14,671 nucleotides of DNA from the NCBI GenBank assembly GCA_026770585.1, contig MU646436.1:638538-653208 (forward strand), in the 5' to 3' direction. The position numbers and the translations under genes were made by a program. This DNA is from Baffinella frigidus (Eukaryota > Cryptophyceae > Cryptomonadales > Baffinellaceae). Each line of letters starts with the position of its first letter. Position 1 is the stretch's first letter. The notes beneath the pieces are model-generated. The model was not told the origin of the DNA and did not search any database. It was given only the letters and a program-made list of their open reading frames with translations. Of this stretch, positions 8,472 through 12,470 are shown in pieces.

Positions 8472-11014
8472 GCTCTCTCGCTCTCTCGCTCTCTCGCCCT
8501 CTCTGGTTGCAGAGCAACTGATGCTGCGGGTTGTAAAGCAACTGATGCAAGGGTGATGAGTTCATCGTGGTTGGGTGTGATGGCATCTGGGACTGCATGT
8601 CCAACGAGATCCGACCGACGCCTTATTCTGAGACAGTGCTAGAGGTCCTTGGGTGTGGAGCAACTGACGATGGTGTAAAGCAACTGAGGTATCGTGGTTC
8701 GCTGTGGCGGCAGTTGCTTTACACCACCGAGGTCCTCCCGATGCCTTGTCTGGGTCCATCGATAATTCTCAAGTCGACACATTGGGTTTGGGGATACCAG
8801 TCCGTCTTGGGGTGGGGAAGAGCCCACGTAGACTGAGACAGAGCGAGAGATCCTTGAGTGTAAAGCAACTGACGCTGTCACGCCAGACTGCTGGCGGGGG
8901 TAGATCGCTTTTGGACCGTCTTTCAAGACGGTGGTGACTTTTGACAACCACATCGCCAAGGGACGAATTGACTTTTGGCGACCTCTTCCAGGAATCAGGC
9001 GTGGTGGTGTAAAGCAACTGATGCAGAGGGCATGATCTGTCTGGTGGCAGGCTTACTCGTTCTGGACAAATACAACAAACATATATTGGGTGTATGGTAG
9101 TTGGTCACGTTCTGTACGGAATTTTGTACGCAACGTAACTAATTCCCAACAAAATGTGGCCTCGATTTCGAGTACCCCTGGAACCCCTATTTTTCGCTCA
9201 ATTTCGAGGAACACCTGTCAGCCCCCTAATATGGCCTCAGCATCGCATAACGCTCTATCCCTTGAGTGGCGAGTAGGCTCATACGCCCTACCGTAGGGCC
9301 CTAGGACCTGCCTACGACCTCTTGGTAGCCGAATTTGACTGCCTGGCCACTTAAGGGATACACACAATCTGACAACTGCTGAACCAAGGGGTCTCGCTCA
9401 GCCCTGGATCCCATATCACAGCCTCCGCATCGAATAACGCAGATCACTGGTCACAGGAGGTCGTAACCCTGGTGCGGCAACGGCTGAAGCAAGGGGTCTG
9501 GCGCTCCAAAACTTGCAAGATCGAATGACCCTGAATCCCATCCCCTCCTTGACAGGAGGTAGTGACGCTGGTGCGGCAACGGCTGAAGCAAGGGGTCGCG
9601 CGTTCCAAGATCTGCGAGGAGGTGTGTGACCGTAAACCATAAACCACCCGACACCCGACACGCTCAACCCCGACCTCTAAACGCTGCACCGCACCCCTAA
9701 ACCCTAAACCCTAAACCCCAAACCCCAAACCCCAAACCCTGAACCCGAAACCCTGAACCCTAAACCTTGAACCCTAAACCTGGACCCTAAACCTTGAACC
9801 CTAAATTTCGAACCATACGCCCTGAGCCCTACGCCCTAAAACATGAACCCCAAACCAGGTGTTCGACCGATGCATCTCCACGGATCCCAAGCAGACCGCG
9901 GGCATCGGTCCGCGACCCTACACCCTGAACCCTAACACTTGAAACCTCGATCCTAGACACTAACACGATCCAAAGATCCCATGCAGACCGCGGGTATCGG
10001 TCCAAACCCGGCTCCACGCCATTTTTAAAAGGGTTTTTTCCTCTTTCCGAGCGTCCCATTTGACGCTGACGACAAACCCGCTGCACTAGAGGAGAAAATG
10101 ACGTGTGGCGACCCCTTCCAAGAATCTGGCGTGGAAACCCTAATTACTTAACCCTGACACTTGACATCTCTGCCCAAAACTCATTGGCTAACGGCCTGGA
10201 AATGGGGTAGTTGGGCATACGGCATTGCCTAGGACCTCCTACCGTAGCCCGAGGGATCCTAGGACCAAAAAGTCTCGGGCTACGGTAGGAGGTCCTAGGC
10301 AATGCCGTAGGCCTAACTACCCCATTTTCAGGCCGTTACCCTATTAAAACACTAAAACGATGCATCTCCACGGATCCCAAGCAGACAGCGGGCATCGGTG
10401 AAAACCAGCCCACCCTCAACCCTAATACTTGAAATCTCGACCCTAAACGCTGACACTTGAAACTTCAACCCTGAACACTAAACCGATCATCTCCACGGAT
10501 CCCATGTAGACCACGGATATCGGTCCGCGACCCTACACCCAAAACCCTAACACTTGAAACCTCGACCCTAGACACTTGAAACCTCGACCCTAGACATGCA
10601 GACCGCGTGTATCGGTACAAACCCGGCTCACCCTAAACCCTAACGCCTACATCCTGACCCCCAAACCCTAAACCCTAAACTCTAAACCCTAAACCCTAAA
10701 CCCTCAACCCTCAACCATAAACCATAAACCATAAACCCCAAACCCTAAACCCTAAACCCTAAACCCTAAACCCTAAACCCTGAACCCGAAACCCTAAACC
10801 CTTAATCCTAAACCCTAAATCCCAAACCCTAAACTCTAACGTCTACACCCTGACCCCCAAACCCTAAACCCTAAACCCTAACCCCCAAACCCTAAACCCT
10901 AAACCCTGAACACTACACCCTACACCCTACACCCTACACCCTACACCCTAAACCCCATACCCTCAACCAGGGGGCGACAACATGACGTGCACGATCGTGA
11001 CCATCAAGTCATGA
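171..11014 (+). CDS. PP2C-family (PPM) Ser/Thr protein phosphatase, 3' part, 13 visible exons, 5' end outside the window
   Basis: PPM phosphatases are Mg/Mn-dependent enzymes that remove phosphate from Ser/Thr. Joining the exons listed below gives about 300 residues with the family motifs in the right order: LRQAFHQMD, GCTANVLVL, VANAGDSRAVL, ALSVDHKPND, AGGWI, LNLSRAIGD, VITAEPDV, VVGCDGIWD, VRQRLKQG, DRCISTDP and GGDNMTCTIV, then TGA. Two metal-binding Asp are present (CDGIWD and GGDNMT). The first metal motif (DGHGG) is absent, so roughly the first 100 residues should lie upstream. A linker of about 100 residues rich in Ala, Pro, Gly and Lys sits between the AF..MD helix and GCTA, the place where PPM1G-type enzymes carry an acidic insert. 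From exon 5 to the stop all junctions are GT-AG and phase-compatible. The earlier joins are less certain. Splicing is inferred from motif continuity only; subfamily and substrate cannot be told. Confidence 0.93.
279..432 (+). repeat. Direct repeat inside visible intron 1
   Basis: A block of about 50 bases beginning GAAGAGCGGGG and containing TGCGGGATGT.CTGCAGTC occurs at 279 and again at 379, exactly 100 bases apart. The rest of intron 1 (210-780) shows nothing I recognise. Confidence 0.75.
781..807 (+). CDS. PP2C visible exon 2 (27-nt microexon)
   Basis: Nine codons, VSLRQAFHQ, between the acceptor GTCGACAG and the donor CAG|GTCTGC, phase 0 on both sides. It matches the family's LR.AF..MD helix and continues into MDTMM of exon 3. 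Confidence 0.65.
826..990 (+). repeat. Dispersed repeat family D, copy 1
   Basis: Shares with 2210-2396 an ordered set of blocks: CACACCG..GGGCT.CGAAGG, CCATTTTCCGTTACCTTAT, CTATGTCCCTACGGATTGCC and TTCGAAATCCC. The middle can fold, with CCCTACGG pairing with CCGTAGGG. A third, inverted partial copy lies at 7033-7112. It is probably a short non-autonomous element; no coding capacity is seen. Confidence 0.75.
1294..1582 (+). repeat. Repeated 3' splice region and start of exon 3
   Basis: The string GATTTGCCCCAAAGTTGACT, then CCAG.GTGGCC.TCGGCAG and ATGGACACGATGA, is present at 1294-1345 and 1531-1583. A shorter acceptor-plus-exon copy sits at 1490-1510. The copy at 1333 soon meets TAA; only the copy at 1571 continues as exon 3. 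Confidence 0.8.
1571..1616 (+). CDS. PP2C visible exon 3, 3' boundary uncertain
   Basis: Starts after CTTCGGCAG with MDTMMRDPSRTAEIA, completing the AFHQ-MD motif. Two ends are possible. A GT donor at 1621 (AT|GTCTCA) leaves phase 2, which does not fit exon 4. A GC donor at 1617 (GCGA|GCATGT) leaves phase 1, joins exon 4 in frame and makes a Ser codon. The GC choice is used here. Two shorter copies of the exon start lie upstream at 1333 and 1498. Confidence 0.6.
1625..2012 (+). repeat. Telomere-like heptamer tract in intron 3
   Basis: About 190 bases of ACACCCT units give way to about 200 bases of AACCCTA and AACCCCA units, the C-rich strand of TTTAGGG-type telomere repeat. Units are degenerate and interrupted, so this is interstitial DNA and not a chromosome end. 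Confidence 0.9.
2068..2190 (+). repeat. Dispersed repeat family F, copy 1
   Basis: Contains CTTGGAAGGGGTCGCCAAAA, GTCAATTCCCCTT and AAAGTCAACAACC. An inverted relative lies at 8880-9008 (GGCGACCTCTTCCAGGAATC) and a 44-base fragment at 10094-10137. Probably a small inverted-repeat element. Confidence 0.65.
2210..2396 (+). repeat. Dispersed repeat family D, copy 2
   Basis: Second copy of the 826-990 repeat, with the internal motif TTATCCGTAGGAACC duplicated (2267 and 2289). Confidence 0.75.
2404..2516 (+). repeat. Short inverted-repeat element family E, copy 1
   Basis: Begins near CCACGTCAGATCTGACG and ends GATCCCGCTGGCGTGG, so the ends are roughly inverted. The interior GATGTCAAAAGTGGATG is shared with the copy at 3424-3540. 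No coding capacity. Confidence 0.65.
2559..2692 (+). repeat. Two partial copies of exon 4 with their acceptor
   Basis: GCGCGGAAT.AAGTTTGT followed by TTC.GCAGGCGG occurs at 2559-2605 and 2627-2663. The second continues as GGSPLKPAPAP, matching exon 4, then diverges at 2693. The first meets a stop at once. These look like decayed copies of the intron-4-exon edge. Confidence 0.75.
2856..2920 (+). CDS. PP2C visible exon 4 (Pro/Ala linker)
   Basis: After ATTCCGCAG the frame reads GSPVKPAPAPTVGEKAASMVK with a two-base lead, ending AAG|GTGTGA in phase 0 and running directly into ASVNSAL of exon 5. It has no family motif and is called from phase and from repeated copies of its edges at about 2559-2605, 2627-2692 and 3068-3149. 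The reading frame also stays open leftwards through the acceptor (FVPGHSAG), so a 5'-extended exon is possible. Confidence 0.55.
2940..3044. mobile_element. Terminal-inverted-repeat element family B, copy 1 (MITE-like)
   Basis: Ends TATCCCTTAAGTGGCGAG and CTCGCCACTTAAGGGATA are perfect inverted repeats. The interior carries GAGGTCCTAGGCAGGTCCTA and CCCTACGGTAGGGCGTATGA. About 105 bases with no ORF. It sits between exon 4 and a partial copy of exon 4's 3' end. Confidence 0.85.
3068..3149 (+). repeat. 3' partial copy of exon 4 with donor
   Basis: CCCCGACGGT then GAGAAGGCTGCGAGCATGGT and CAAG|GTGCGC repeat the last 39 bases of exon 4 with its donor. The reading frame is conserved (PTVCEKAASMVK), but the upstream part has lost the acceptor and the Pro/Ala codons. 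Confidence 0.75.
3424..3540 (+). repeat. Short inverted-repeat element family E, copy 2
   Basis: Second copy of 2404-2516, with clearer inverted ends CCACGCCAGATC and GATCCCTGGCGTGG. Confidence 0.7.
3588..3715 (+). repeat. Degenerate tandem ATAC-headed repeat in intron 4
   Basis: Five units, each beginning ATAC and carrying a G/T-rich body with TTCTGT or TTCTTGT, start near 3592, 3616, 3637, 3674 and 3701. Spacing is 20-37 bases. Much more T-rich than its surroundings. No function seen. Confidence 0.45.
3895..4190. repeat. AT-rich nested inverted repeats with GGTTCGAATTCGAACC palindromes
   Basis: Arms of 36 bases at 3956-3991 and 4027-4062 are inverted with about two mismatches (AGTATATATACT.ATGTAAT...). 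A second pair (about 4012-4037 and 4107-4133) is also inverted. GGCACACGGTTCGAATTCG occurs at 3894, 3922 and 4149, the first two containing a perfect 16-base palindrome. No tRNA cloverleaf could be built around it. Confidence 0.75.
4259..4905 (+). repeat. Tandem duplications of intron end plus exon 5 start
   Basis: TAGCACCACCA.TCGCTCACA, CGCAGGAGTCTGCGATGGG and CTAAACCGTGAATCGCAGGC occur at 4264-4363 and again at 4777-4894. GTGAACTCGGCGCTGGATGA-type exon starts occur at about 4519, 4699 and 4901, plus a stub at 4373. The 4519 copy ends at TGA (ELYQE-stop) and the 4699 copy at TAG, so both look dead. Confidence 0.85.
4842..4865 (+). repeat. Poly-G run of 24
   Basis: An uninterrupted G run lies 29 bases upstream of the exon 5 acceptor. 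In the older copy of the same block (4311-4329) the equivalent stretch is GGGTGGGTGGGTGGGGG, so the run probably arose by purification and slippage. Its exact length may be a sequencing artefact. Confidence 0.9.
4895..4984 (+). CDS. PP2C visible exon 5 (linker helix)
   Basis: Thirty codons beginning ASVNSALDEARKKGKLTQ and ending in a Met-rich helix (ELMIKMMA), between GAATCGCAG and GCG|GTGAGC, phase 0/0. This is the only copy of the repeated NSALDEARKKGKL block that stays open to a good donor. Two others (4505 and 4691) run into in-frame stops. Confidence 0.8.
5021..5157 (-). mobile_element. Inverted-repeat element family C, copy 1
   Basis: TAGCTCCATATCAGTC at one end and GACTGAGGCAGAGCTA at the other are imperfect inverted repeats. 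The inside holds GGAAGTTGACATGG and GTCGACTTAAGAATATTCGA. Related copies lie at 6023, 6606, 6777, 7138 and 8738. It fills most of intron 5. Confidence 0.7.
5303..5406 (+). CDS. PP2C visible exon 6 (Gly/Ala linker, start of GCTA motif)
   Basis: Begins VQRMEKPGAKGGGEGADD, then an Ala-rich run and EGVQAG. The end is GCTGG|GTGCCA, phase 2. The two final bases plus the first base of exon 7 rebuild Gly of AGCTAN, which fixes both splice sites. A G run of ten bases codes the Gly stretch and would be prone to frameshift slippage. Confidence 0.85.
5410..5774 (+). repeat. Telomere-like C-rich repeat filling intron 6
   Basis: Apart from a short ATTATGAATTATACACCC patch, almost the whole intron is variants of AACCCTA, AACCCCA, CACCCGA and ACCCTCA. 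The acceptor CCCTCAAAG is part of the repeat. Confidence 0.8.
5775..5859 (+). CDS. PP2C visible exon 7 (GCTA / GDSRAVL)
   Basis: Codes CTANVLVLTKTEIFVANAG then DSRAVLCNA. These are the two central beta-strands of the PP2C fold; GDSR is one of the best-conserved family motifs. The acceptor CCTCAAAG lies in a CCCTAAA-like tract; the donor is GCG|GTCCGT, phase 0. Confidence 0.93.
5925..6020 (+). repeat. Telomere-like repeat in opposite orientation, intron 7
   Basis: Variants of AGGGTTC and AGGGTTT, i.e. the G-rich strand is on the sense strand here, unlike the other phosphatase introns. Possible G-quadruplex former. Confidence 0.8.
6023..6157 (+). mobile_element. Inverted-repeat element family C, copy 2
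   Basis: From TAGCTCTGCCTCACTCGG to AATAGACTGAGACCTAG, with inside TTGACCGACTGTTCTCA, GGTACAAATCTGTC and CTCACCAAAT. Ends are imperfect inverted repeats. Followed by non-repetitive intron to 6445 that holds only a short inverted pair (GTCACGTTACTGAA at 6307, TTCAGTAACGTGAC at 6356). Confidence 0.75.
6307..6370. repeat. Hairpin-forming inverted repeat in intron 7
   Basis: GGTCACGTTACTGAA (about 6306-6320) and TTCAGTAACGTGACC are perfect reverse complements about 35 bases apart. Could fold in the pre-mRNA upstream of the exon 8 acceptor. Confidence 0.7.
6446..6514 (+). CDS. PP2C visible exon 8 (SVDHKP)
   Basis: Codes GNAIALSVDHKPNDAVERD plus RIEK, the family's L..DHKP...E..RI motif. Acceptor GTGGGCAG, donor AAG|GTCTCC, phase 0/0. 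A long CT/CCCT microsatellite starts about ten bases after the donor. Confidence 0.93.
6521..6606 (+). repeat. CT / CCCT microsatellite just after exon 8 donor
   Basis: Runs of CTCT, then seven or more CCCT units, then CTCTCT, beginning within ten bases of the GT. Purely pyrimidine on the transcript. Confidence 0.9.
6606..6740 (+). repeat. Family C copy 3 followed by 5' copy of exon 9
   Basis: CTAGCGCTGCCTCAATC through GGGAAAGAGCCCGGGCTGAC is a family C element. Directly after it, GCAG and GCGGGAGGGTGGATCACGAA (6715-6740) repeat the start of exon 9 with its acceptor, then the match is lost. Confidence 0.75.
6777..6890 (-). mobile_element. Inverted-repeat element family C, copy 4, next to exon 9 acceptor
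   Basis: Reverse orientation: CCAGCTCTGTCTCAGTC, then CCAAAGTTGACGAATCTGTAC and GTCAACTTACGAATA. It ends within about ten bases of the real exon 9 acceptor, so it supplies most of that acceptor's upstream context. Confidence 0.7.
6901..7020 (+). CDS. PP2C visible exon 9 (AGGWI...LNLSRAIGD)
   Basis: Forty codons beginning AGGWITNANGHFRVNG and containing LNLSRAIGDLKYKGD, the family's second-half signature. Acceptor GTTCGCAG, donor CAG|GTGCCG, phase 0/0. A copy of its first 26 bases lies upstream at 6715 and a diverged copy of its last half lies downstream at 7280. Confidence 0.94.
7033..7112 (-). repeat. Family D, inverted partial copy
   Basis: CGGTAGGCAACCCGTAGGGAC and GGTTCCTACGGATAAAGAAA are the reverse complement of blocks in 826-990. 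Lies just after the exon 9 donor. Confidence 0.7.
7138..7339 (+). repeat. Family C copy 5 followed by 3' copy of exon 9
   Basis: TAGCTCTGCCTCACTCGG to AATAGAGTGAGACC is the most complete family C copy. Immediately after GATCTAG, ATCGGGGACCTCAAGTACCA and GGGAGACTCCAGCATG (7280-7339) repeat the second half of exon 9 (IGDLKYQGDSSMPPAAP) with many silent and some replacement changes. There is no donor at the end. Confidence 0.75.
7709..8316 (+). repeat. Tandem array of exon 10 starts in intron 9
   Basis: GCGGAGCCAGACGTGA-type blocks coding [IV]xAEPDV occur at 7709, 7787, 7937, 8069 and 8190 before the real exon at 8317. A stub lies at 8285. Copies at 7709, 7787, 8069 and 8190 keep an AG acceptor. 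Spacers share CACGTT.GTTT.AA and CAATAAACGATTCC. Match length past the block varies; the copies at 7709 and 8069 switch to GTGAG|GTTATG. The 7340-7708 stretch before it shows nothing recognisable. Confidence 0.88.
8317..8418 (+). CDS. PP2C visible exon 10 (ITAEPD...CDGIWD)
   Basis: Thirty-four codons: VITAEPDVTVRRRDKGDEF followed by IVVGCDGIWDCMSNE. The Asp of CDG is a metal ligand in this family. Acceptor TTATCTAG, donor GAG|GTGCGA, phase 0/0. At least five 5'-partial copies lie upstream and one 3'-partial copy lies downstream. Confidence 0.95.
8434..8505 (+). repeat. CT microsatellite just after exon 10 donor
   Basis: CTCTCTATCT, CTCTCTCT and CTCGCTCT units start about 15 bases after the GT, the same arrangement as after exon 8. 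Confidence 0.88.
8548..8609 (+). repeat. 3' copy of exon 10 without donor
   Basis: GATGAGTTCATCGTGGTTGG, then GTGTGATGGCATCTGGGACT and GCATGTCCAACGAG repeat the last 61 bases of exon 10 with a couple of changes. The donor GTGCGA is replaced by ATCCGA, so it cannot splice out the same way. Confidence 0.9.
8738..8851 (+). mobile_element. Inverted-repeat element family C, copy 6 (decayed)
   Basis: ATTCTCAAGTCGACACATTG, GGGTGGGGAAGAGCCCACG and TAGACTGAGACAGAGC match the family in order. The left end is poorly preserved. Confidence 0.6.
8880..9008 (-). repeat. Dispersed repeat family F, inverted copy
   Basis: CGCCAGACTGCTGGCG at one end and GAATCAGGCGTGGTGG at the other, with GACTTTTGACAACCACATCG and TTGACTTTTGGCGACC inside, is the reverse complement of 2068-2190. 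The stretch 9026-9254 shows no recognisable feature. Confidence 0.65.
9255..9360. mobile_element. Terminal-inverted-repeat element family B, copy 2
   Basis: TATCCCTTGAGTGGCGAG at the left and CCTGGCCACTTAAGGGATA at the right. The interior CATACGCCCTACCGTAGGGC is inverted relative to the copy at 2940. Confidence 0.8.
9377..9535 (+). repeat. Decayed copies of exon 11
   Basis: At 9457 the acceptor TCACAG is followed by a frame reading EVVTLVRQRLKQGVWRSKTC, ending KIE-TGA with no donor. A shorter scrap, GCTGAACCAAGGGGTC, is at 9379. The flank GCATCGAATAACGC recurs around them (9246 GCATCGCATAACGC, 9427). Confidence 0.85.
9556..9621 (+). CDS. PP2C visible exon 11 (EVVTLVRQRL)
   Basis: Twenty-two codons, EVVTLVRQRLKQGVARSKIC plus EE, between CTTGACAG and GAG|GTGTGT, phase 0/0. 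It matches the family helix after CDGIWD (EVV..VR.RL). A copy at 9457 ends in an in-frame TGA without a donor, so this one is chosen. Confidence 0.9.
9640..9855 (+). repeat. Telomere-like C-rich repeat in intron 11
   Basis: Runs of AAACCCT, AACCCCA and AACCCTG lead up to the exon 12 acceptor (CCCCAAACCAG). A 45-base block, CACCCGACACCCGACACGCT with what follows, is also found at 5588 in intron 6. Confidence 0.85.
9859..9907 (+). CDS. PP2C visible exon 12 (DRCISTDP)
   Basis: VFDRCISTDPKQTAGI plus one base, from AAACCAG to ATCG|GTCCGC, phase 1. It fits the family segment just before the last metal motif. Four decayed copies of its 3' part and donor follow in the next intron. This copy is chosen because only it has an acceptor and the full VFDRC start. 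Confidence 0.88.
9920..10965 (+). repeat. Telomere-like repeats with four exon 12 donor copies, intron 12
   Basis: C-rich heptamer variants occupy most of the intron, densest at 10620-10960. Copies of the end of exon 12 (GATCCCA.G.AGACC.CGG, then ATCGGT) lie at 9966, 10359, 10483 and 10594. Three keep ATCGGT followed by intron-like sequence, so the donor is copied too. The 10359 copy has GCATCTCCACGGATCCCAAG intact. Confidence 0.85.
10189..10338. mobile_element. Near-perfect 65-base foldback element
   Basis: Left arm 10189-10253 (TAACGGCCTGGAAATGGGGT...) and right arm 10274-10338 are reverse complements with about three mismatches, around a 20-base loop. It shares TAGGACCTCCTACCGTAGCC-type core blocks with families A and B but has different ends. 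Confidence 0.93.
10971..11014 (+). CDS. PP2C last exon (GGDNMT and stop)
   Basis: After CTCAACCAG the exon completes a Gly codon, then reads GDNMTCTIVTIKS and TGA (11012-11014). DNM is the terminal PP2C motif and its Asp is a metal ligand. The protein ends right after the catalytic fold with no C-terminal tail. Confidence 0.93.
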
Positions 11015-11137
11015 CGCGGTAAAAAATGACCGTCAAGAGCTGTTCACCGGCAAGAGCTGTTAACCGTCAAGAGCTGTGATCCTGGCGCCCTCCCTCTGGG
11101 CCCTTCGCCTCGCGTGGTAGCCTCGAAAACCACCCCG

Positions 11138-11296
11138 CAGGGGTACCTCGCCTGCTAGTCGGCGCACCCTCCCAGGACCCTGTAGGCCTGCAGGGGTACC
11201 TCGCTCATAAGAAAGCGCCTCCTCCCAAGACCCTACAGTAGGATATGCCTGTGGTCCTGGGGGGGGGGGCGCTTTCTTATGAGCAAGGTGCCCCTG
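11138..11296. mobile_element. Terminal-inverted-repeat element family A, copy 1, with partial neighbour
   Basis: 11191-11296 runs from CAGGGGTACCTCGCTCATAA to TTATGAGCAAGGTGCCCCTG with inner GAAAGCGCC/GGCGCTTTC also paired, so nearly the whole element folds. A truncated end (CAGGGGTACCTCGCCTG) is at 11138. Confidence 0.88.
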
Positions 11297-11351
11297 TTCA
11301 TGTAGGGCCCTGCGGTGGTCCCGGGGGGGGGGCGGTGTCTCGTGGTCGAGG

Positions 11352-11538
11352 TATCCCTTAAGTGACCAACAGGCGAAAAATCGCCCGTGGACGCTCTAGG
11401 CGGGTCCTAGGGCCCTGCAGTAGGGCGTATGAGCCTACTGGTCACTTAATCAAATTTGTAGGCCAAGAGGTCCTAGGCAGGTCCTAGGGTCCTACGGTAG
11501 GGCGTATGAGCCTACTGGGCACTTAAGGATTAAGGGAT
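11352..11538. mobile_element. Composite double family B element, copy 3
   Basis: TATCCCTTAAGTGACC at 11352, a first core ending GGTCACTTAA near 11450, then a second core ending GGGCACTTAAGGATTAAGGG near 11538. Both halves carry AGGTCCTAGG-type and TAGGGCGTATGAGCCTACT blocks. Same double layout as 13165-13369. Confidence 0.8.
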
Positions 11539-11664
11539 AGCACAGGGCAGCACAAGGCAGAAGCGGGAGGGGCGAGGATTGCAGAGAATGCTCAGTCCCC
11601 TCAGGCAGGTAGGTTTCCCAAGTTGACATCGAGCCGTGTAAACTGGACAAAAGGACAAGCGCTA

Positions 11665-11950
11665 AAGGTGCACCTCGCTCATGAGAAACTGCCCTTCCTC
11701 TAGGACCGCCGTAGGGCCCTAAGCATGGACCTACTGTAGGGTCATAGGGGTGGTTGGTTTCTTATGAGTTAGGTACCCCTGTACAGGTGTACCTCGCTCA
11801 TAAGAAACTGCCCTCCCCCCTAGGGACCACCGTACAGCCCATACTCGAAGTCAAGGTCACACCATTTTGGGACAGTCAGTGTACGGACCTTAAACTACAT
11901 GATCTGTAGGGTCCTAAGAGGAGGCTTTCTTATGAGCGAGGTACCCCTGT
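11665..11950. mobile_element. Two adjacent family A elements, copies 2 and 3
   Basis: One spans about 11665-11782 and the next 11784-11950, almost end to end. Both have ACCTCGCTCAT.AGAAACTG ends and TTTCTTATGAG...GGTACCCCTG on the other side. The second holds an extra 50 bases (CTCGAAGTCAAGGTCACACC...). Confidence 0.85.
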
Positions 11951-12138
11951 CTGTACCCTTCAAGTGGCGAGCGGGTCATATTCGACCCCCAGCTTCCCCC
12001 AGCAGGGCGTACACCCACCTACGTGTAGGCCTAAGTAGGATCCCTTAGGTCCATGAGGTTTTAATTCCTCCCAACATGGCCCAACGACACGCCCTTCCGT
12101 AGAAAAGATCTGCAGAGAACGCGTTTTTGCTTTCGGGT

Positions 12139-12165
12139 CGCATTTAGCTCTCCAGTAGGAGCGTT
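12139..12165 (-). CDS. Possible ABC transporter exon D (NAPTGELNA)
   Basis: After TATTGCCAG the minus strand codes NAPTGELNA, resembling the N..TGEL..R segment that follows RQD(V/I).(W/F)(F/Y)(D/E) in ABCB transporters. It lies at the right distance after exon C, but joining it would need a non-GT donor or a missing base. The 3' end is not defined and the expected GIGEK helix is not seen. Confidence 0.4.
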
Positions 12166-12312
12166 CTGGCAATAGGCTTGTCGGCATTTGAGGAGTACAT
12201 TGACGGTGCGGAGAGTCGCGGTGCAGCTACGCGAGAGGATTGGGAGGGGCATGCTCAGGGGTTGCCTGGTCAATGGGCAGTTTAAGGTTGGATGTTTAGG
12301 GTCTGCACAGGG

Positions 12313-12357
12313 TTCGTACCACCCGACGTCCTGCCGCACGATCGCCTTGATGTATGC
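12313..12357 (-). CDS. ABCB-type ABC transporter exon C (RQDVGWYE)
   Basis: AYIKAIVRQDVGWYE matches the conserved coupling region between TM2 and TM3 of ABCB/P-glycoprotein transporters (Y.(K/R).(I/L)LRQD). The acceptor is CCGCAAGCAG. The nearest GT donor (GTACGA at 12319) would cut inside the Trp codon, so the true 3' end is unsure. A 113-base intron separates it from exon B. Confidence 0.8.
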
Positions 12358-12470
12358 CTGCTTGCGGGTTTGGGGTGTAGGGTTTAGGATGGAGGTTGGA
12401 GGGTGGAGGTTTTGGGGTTTGGGGGTTGGGTTTTGGGGGTTGGGGTTTAGGGTGCATGGGTTAGGGCAAC
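12358..12470 (-). repeat. Telomere-like repeat in the ABC intron
   Basis: The plus strand is rich in GGGTTTAG, GGTTGGGG and GGGTTTGGGGG, so the minus-strand transcript is C-rich, the same relation as in most introns of the plus-strand phosphatase. Confidence 0.8.

Larger units (their letters stand above)
8513..9025 (+). repeat. Dispersed TGTAAAGCAACTGA motif in intron 10
   Basis: TGTAAAGCAACTGA or a close form occurs at about 8513 (partial), 8531, 8654, 8674, 8858 and 9009, and inverted at about 8710 (GCAGTTGCTTTACACC). Six or seven hits in 500 bases and none elsewhere that I saw. Meaning unknown. Confidence 0.75.
11015..12138. other. Region between phosphatase stop and ABC exons
   Basis: Besides the elements above, 11015-11137 holds GTCAAGAGCTGTTCACCGG and two related GAGCTGT repeats. 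11539-11664 shows nothing recognisable. 11957-12056 begins like family B (TTCAAGTGGCGAG) but has no matching right end. No poly-A signal could be placed with confidence for the phosphatase. Confidence 0.6.

Noticed and set aside
8251-8604. Minus-strand frame of 117 codons
   Set aside because: Antisense of exon 10, its copy and the CT repeat.
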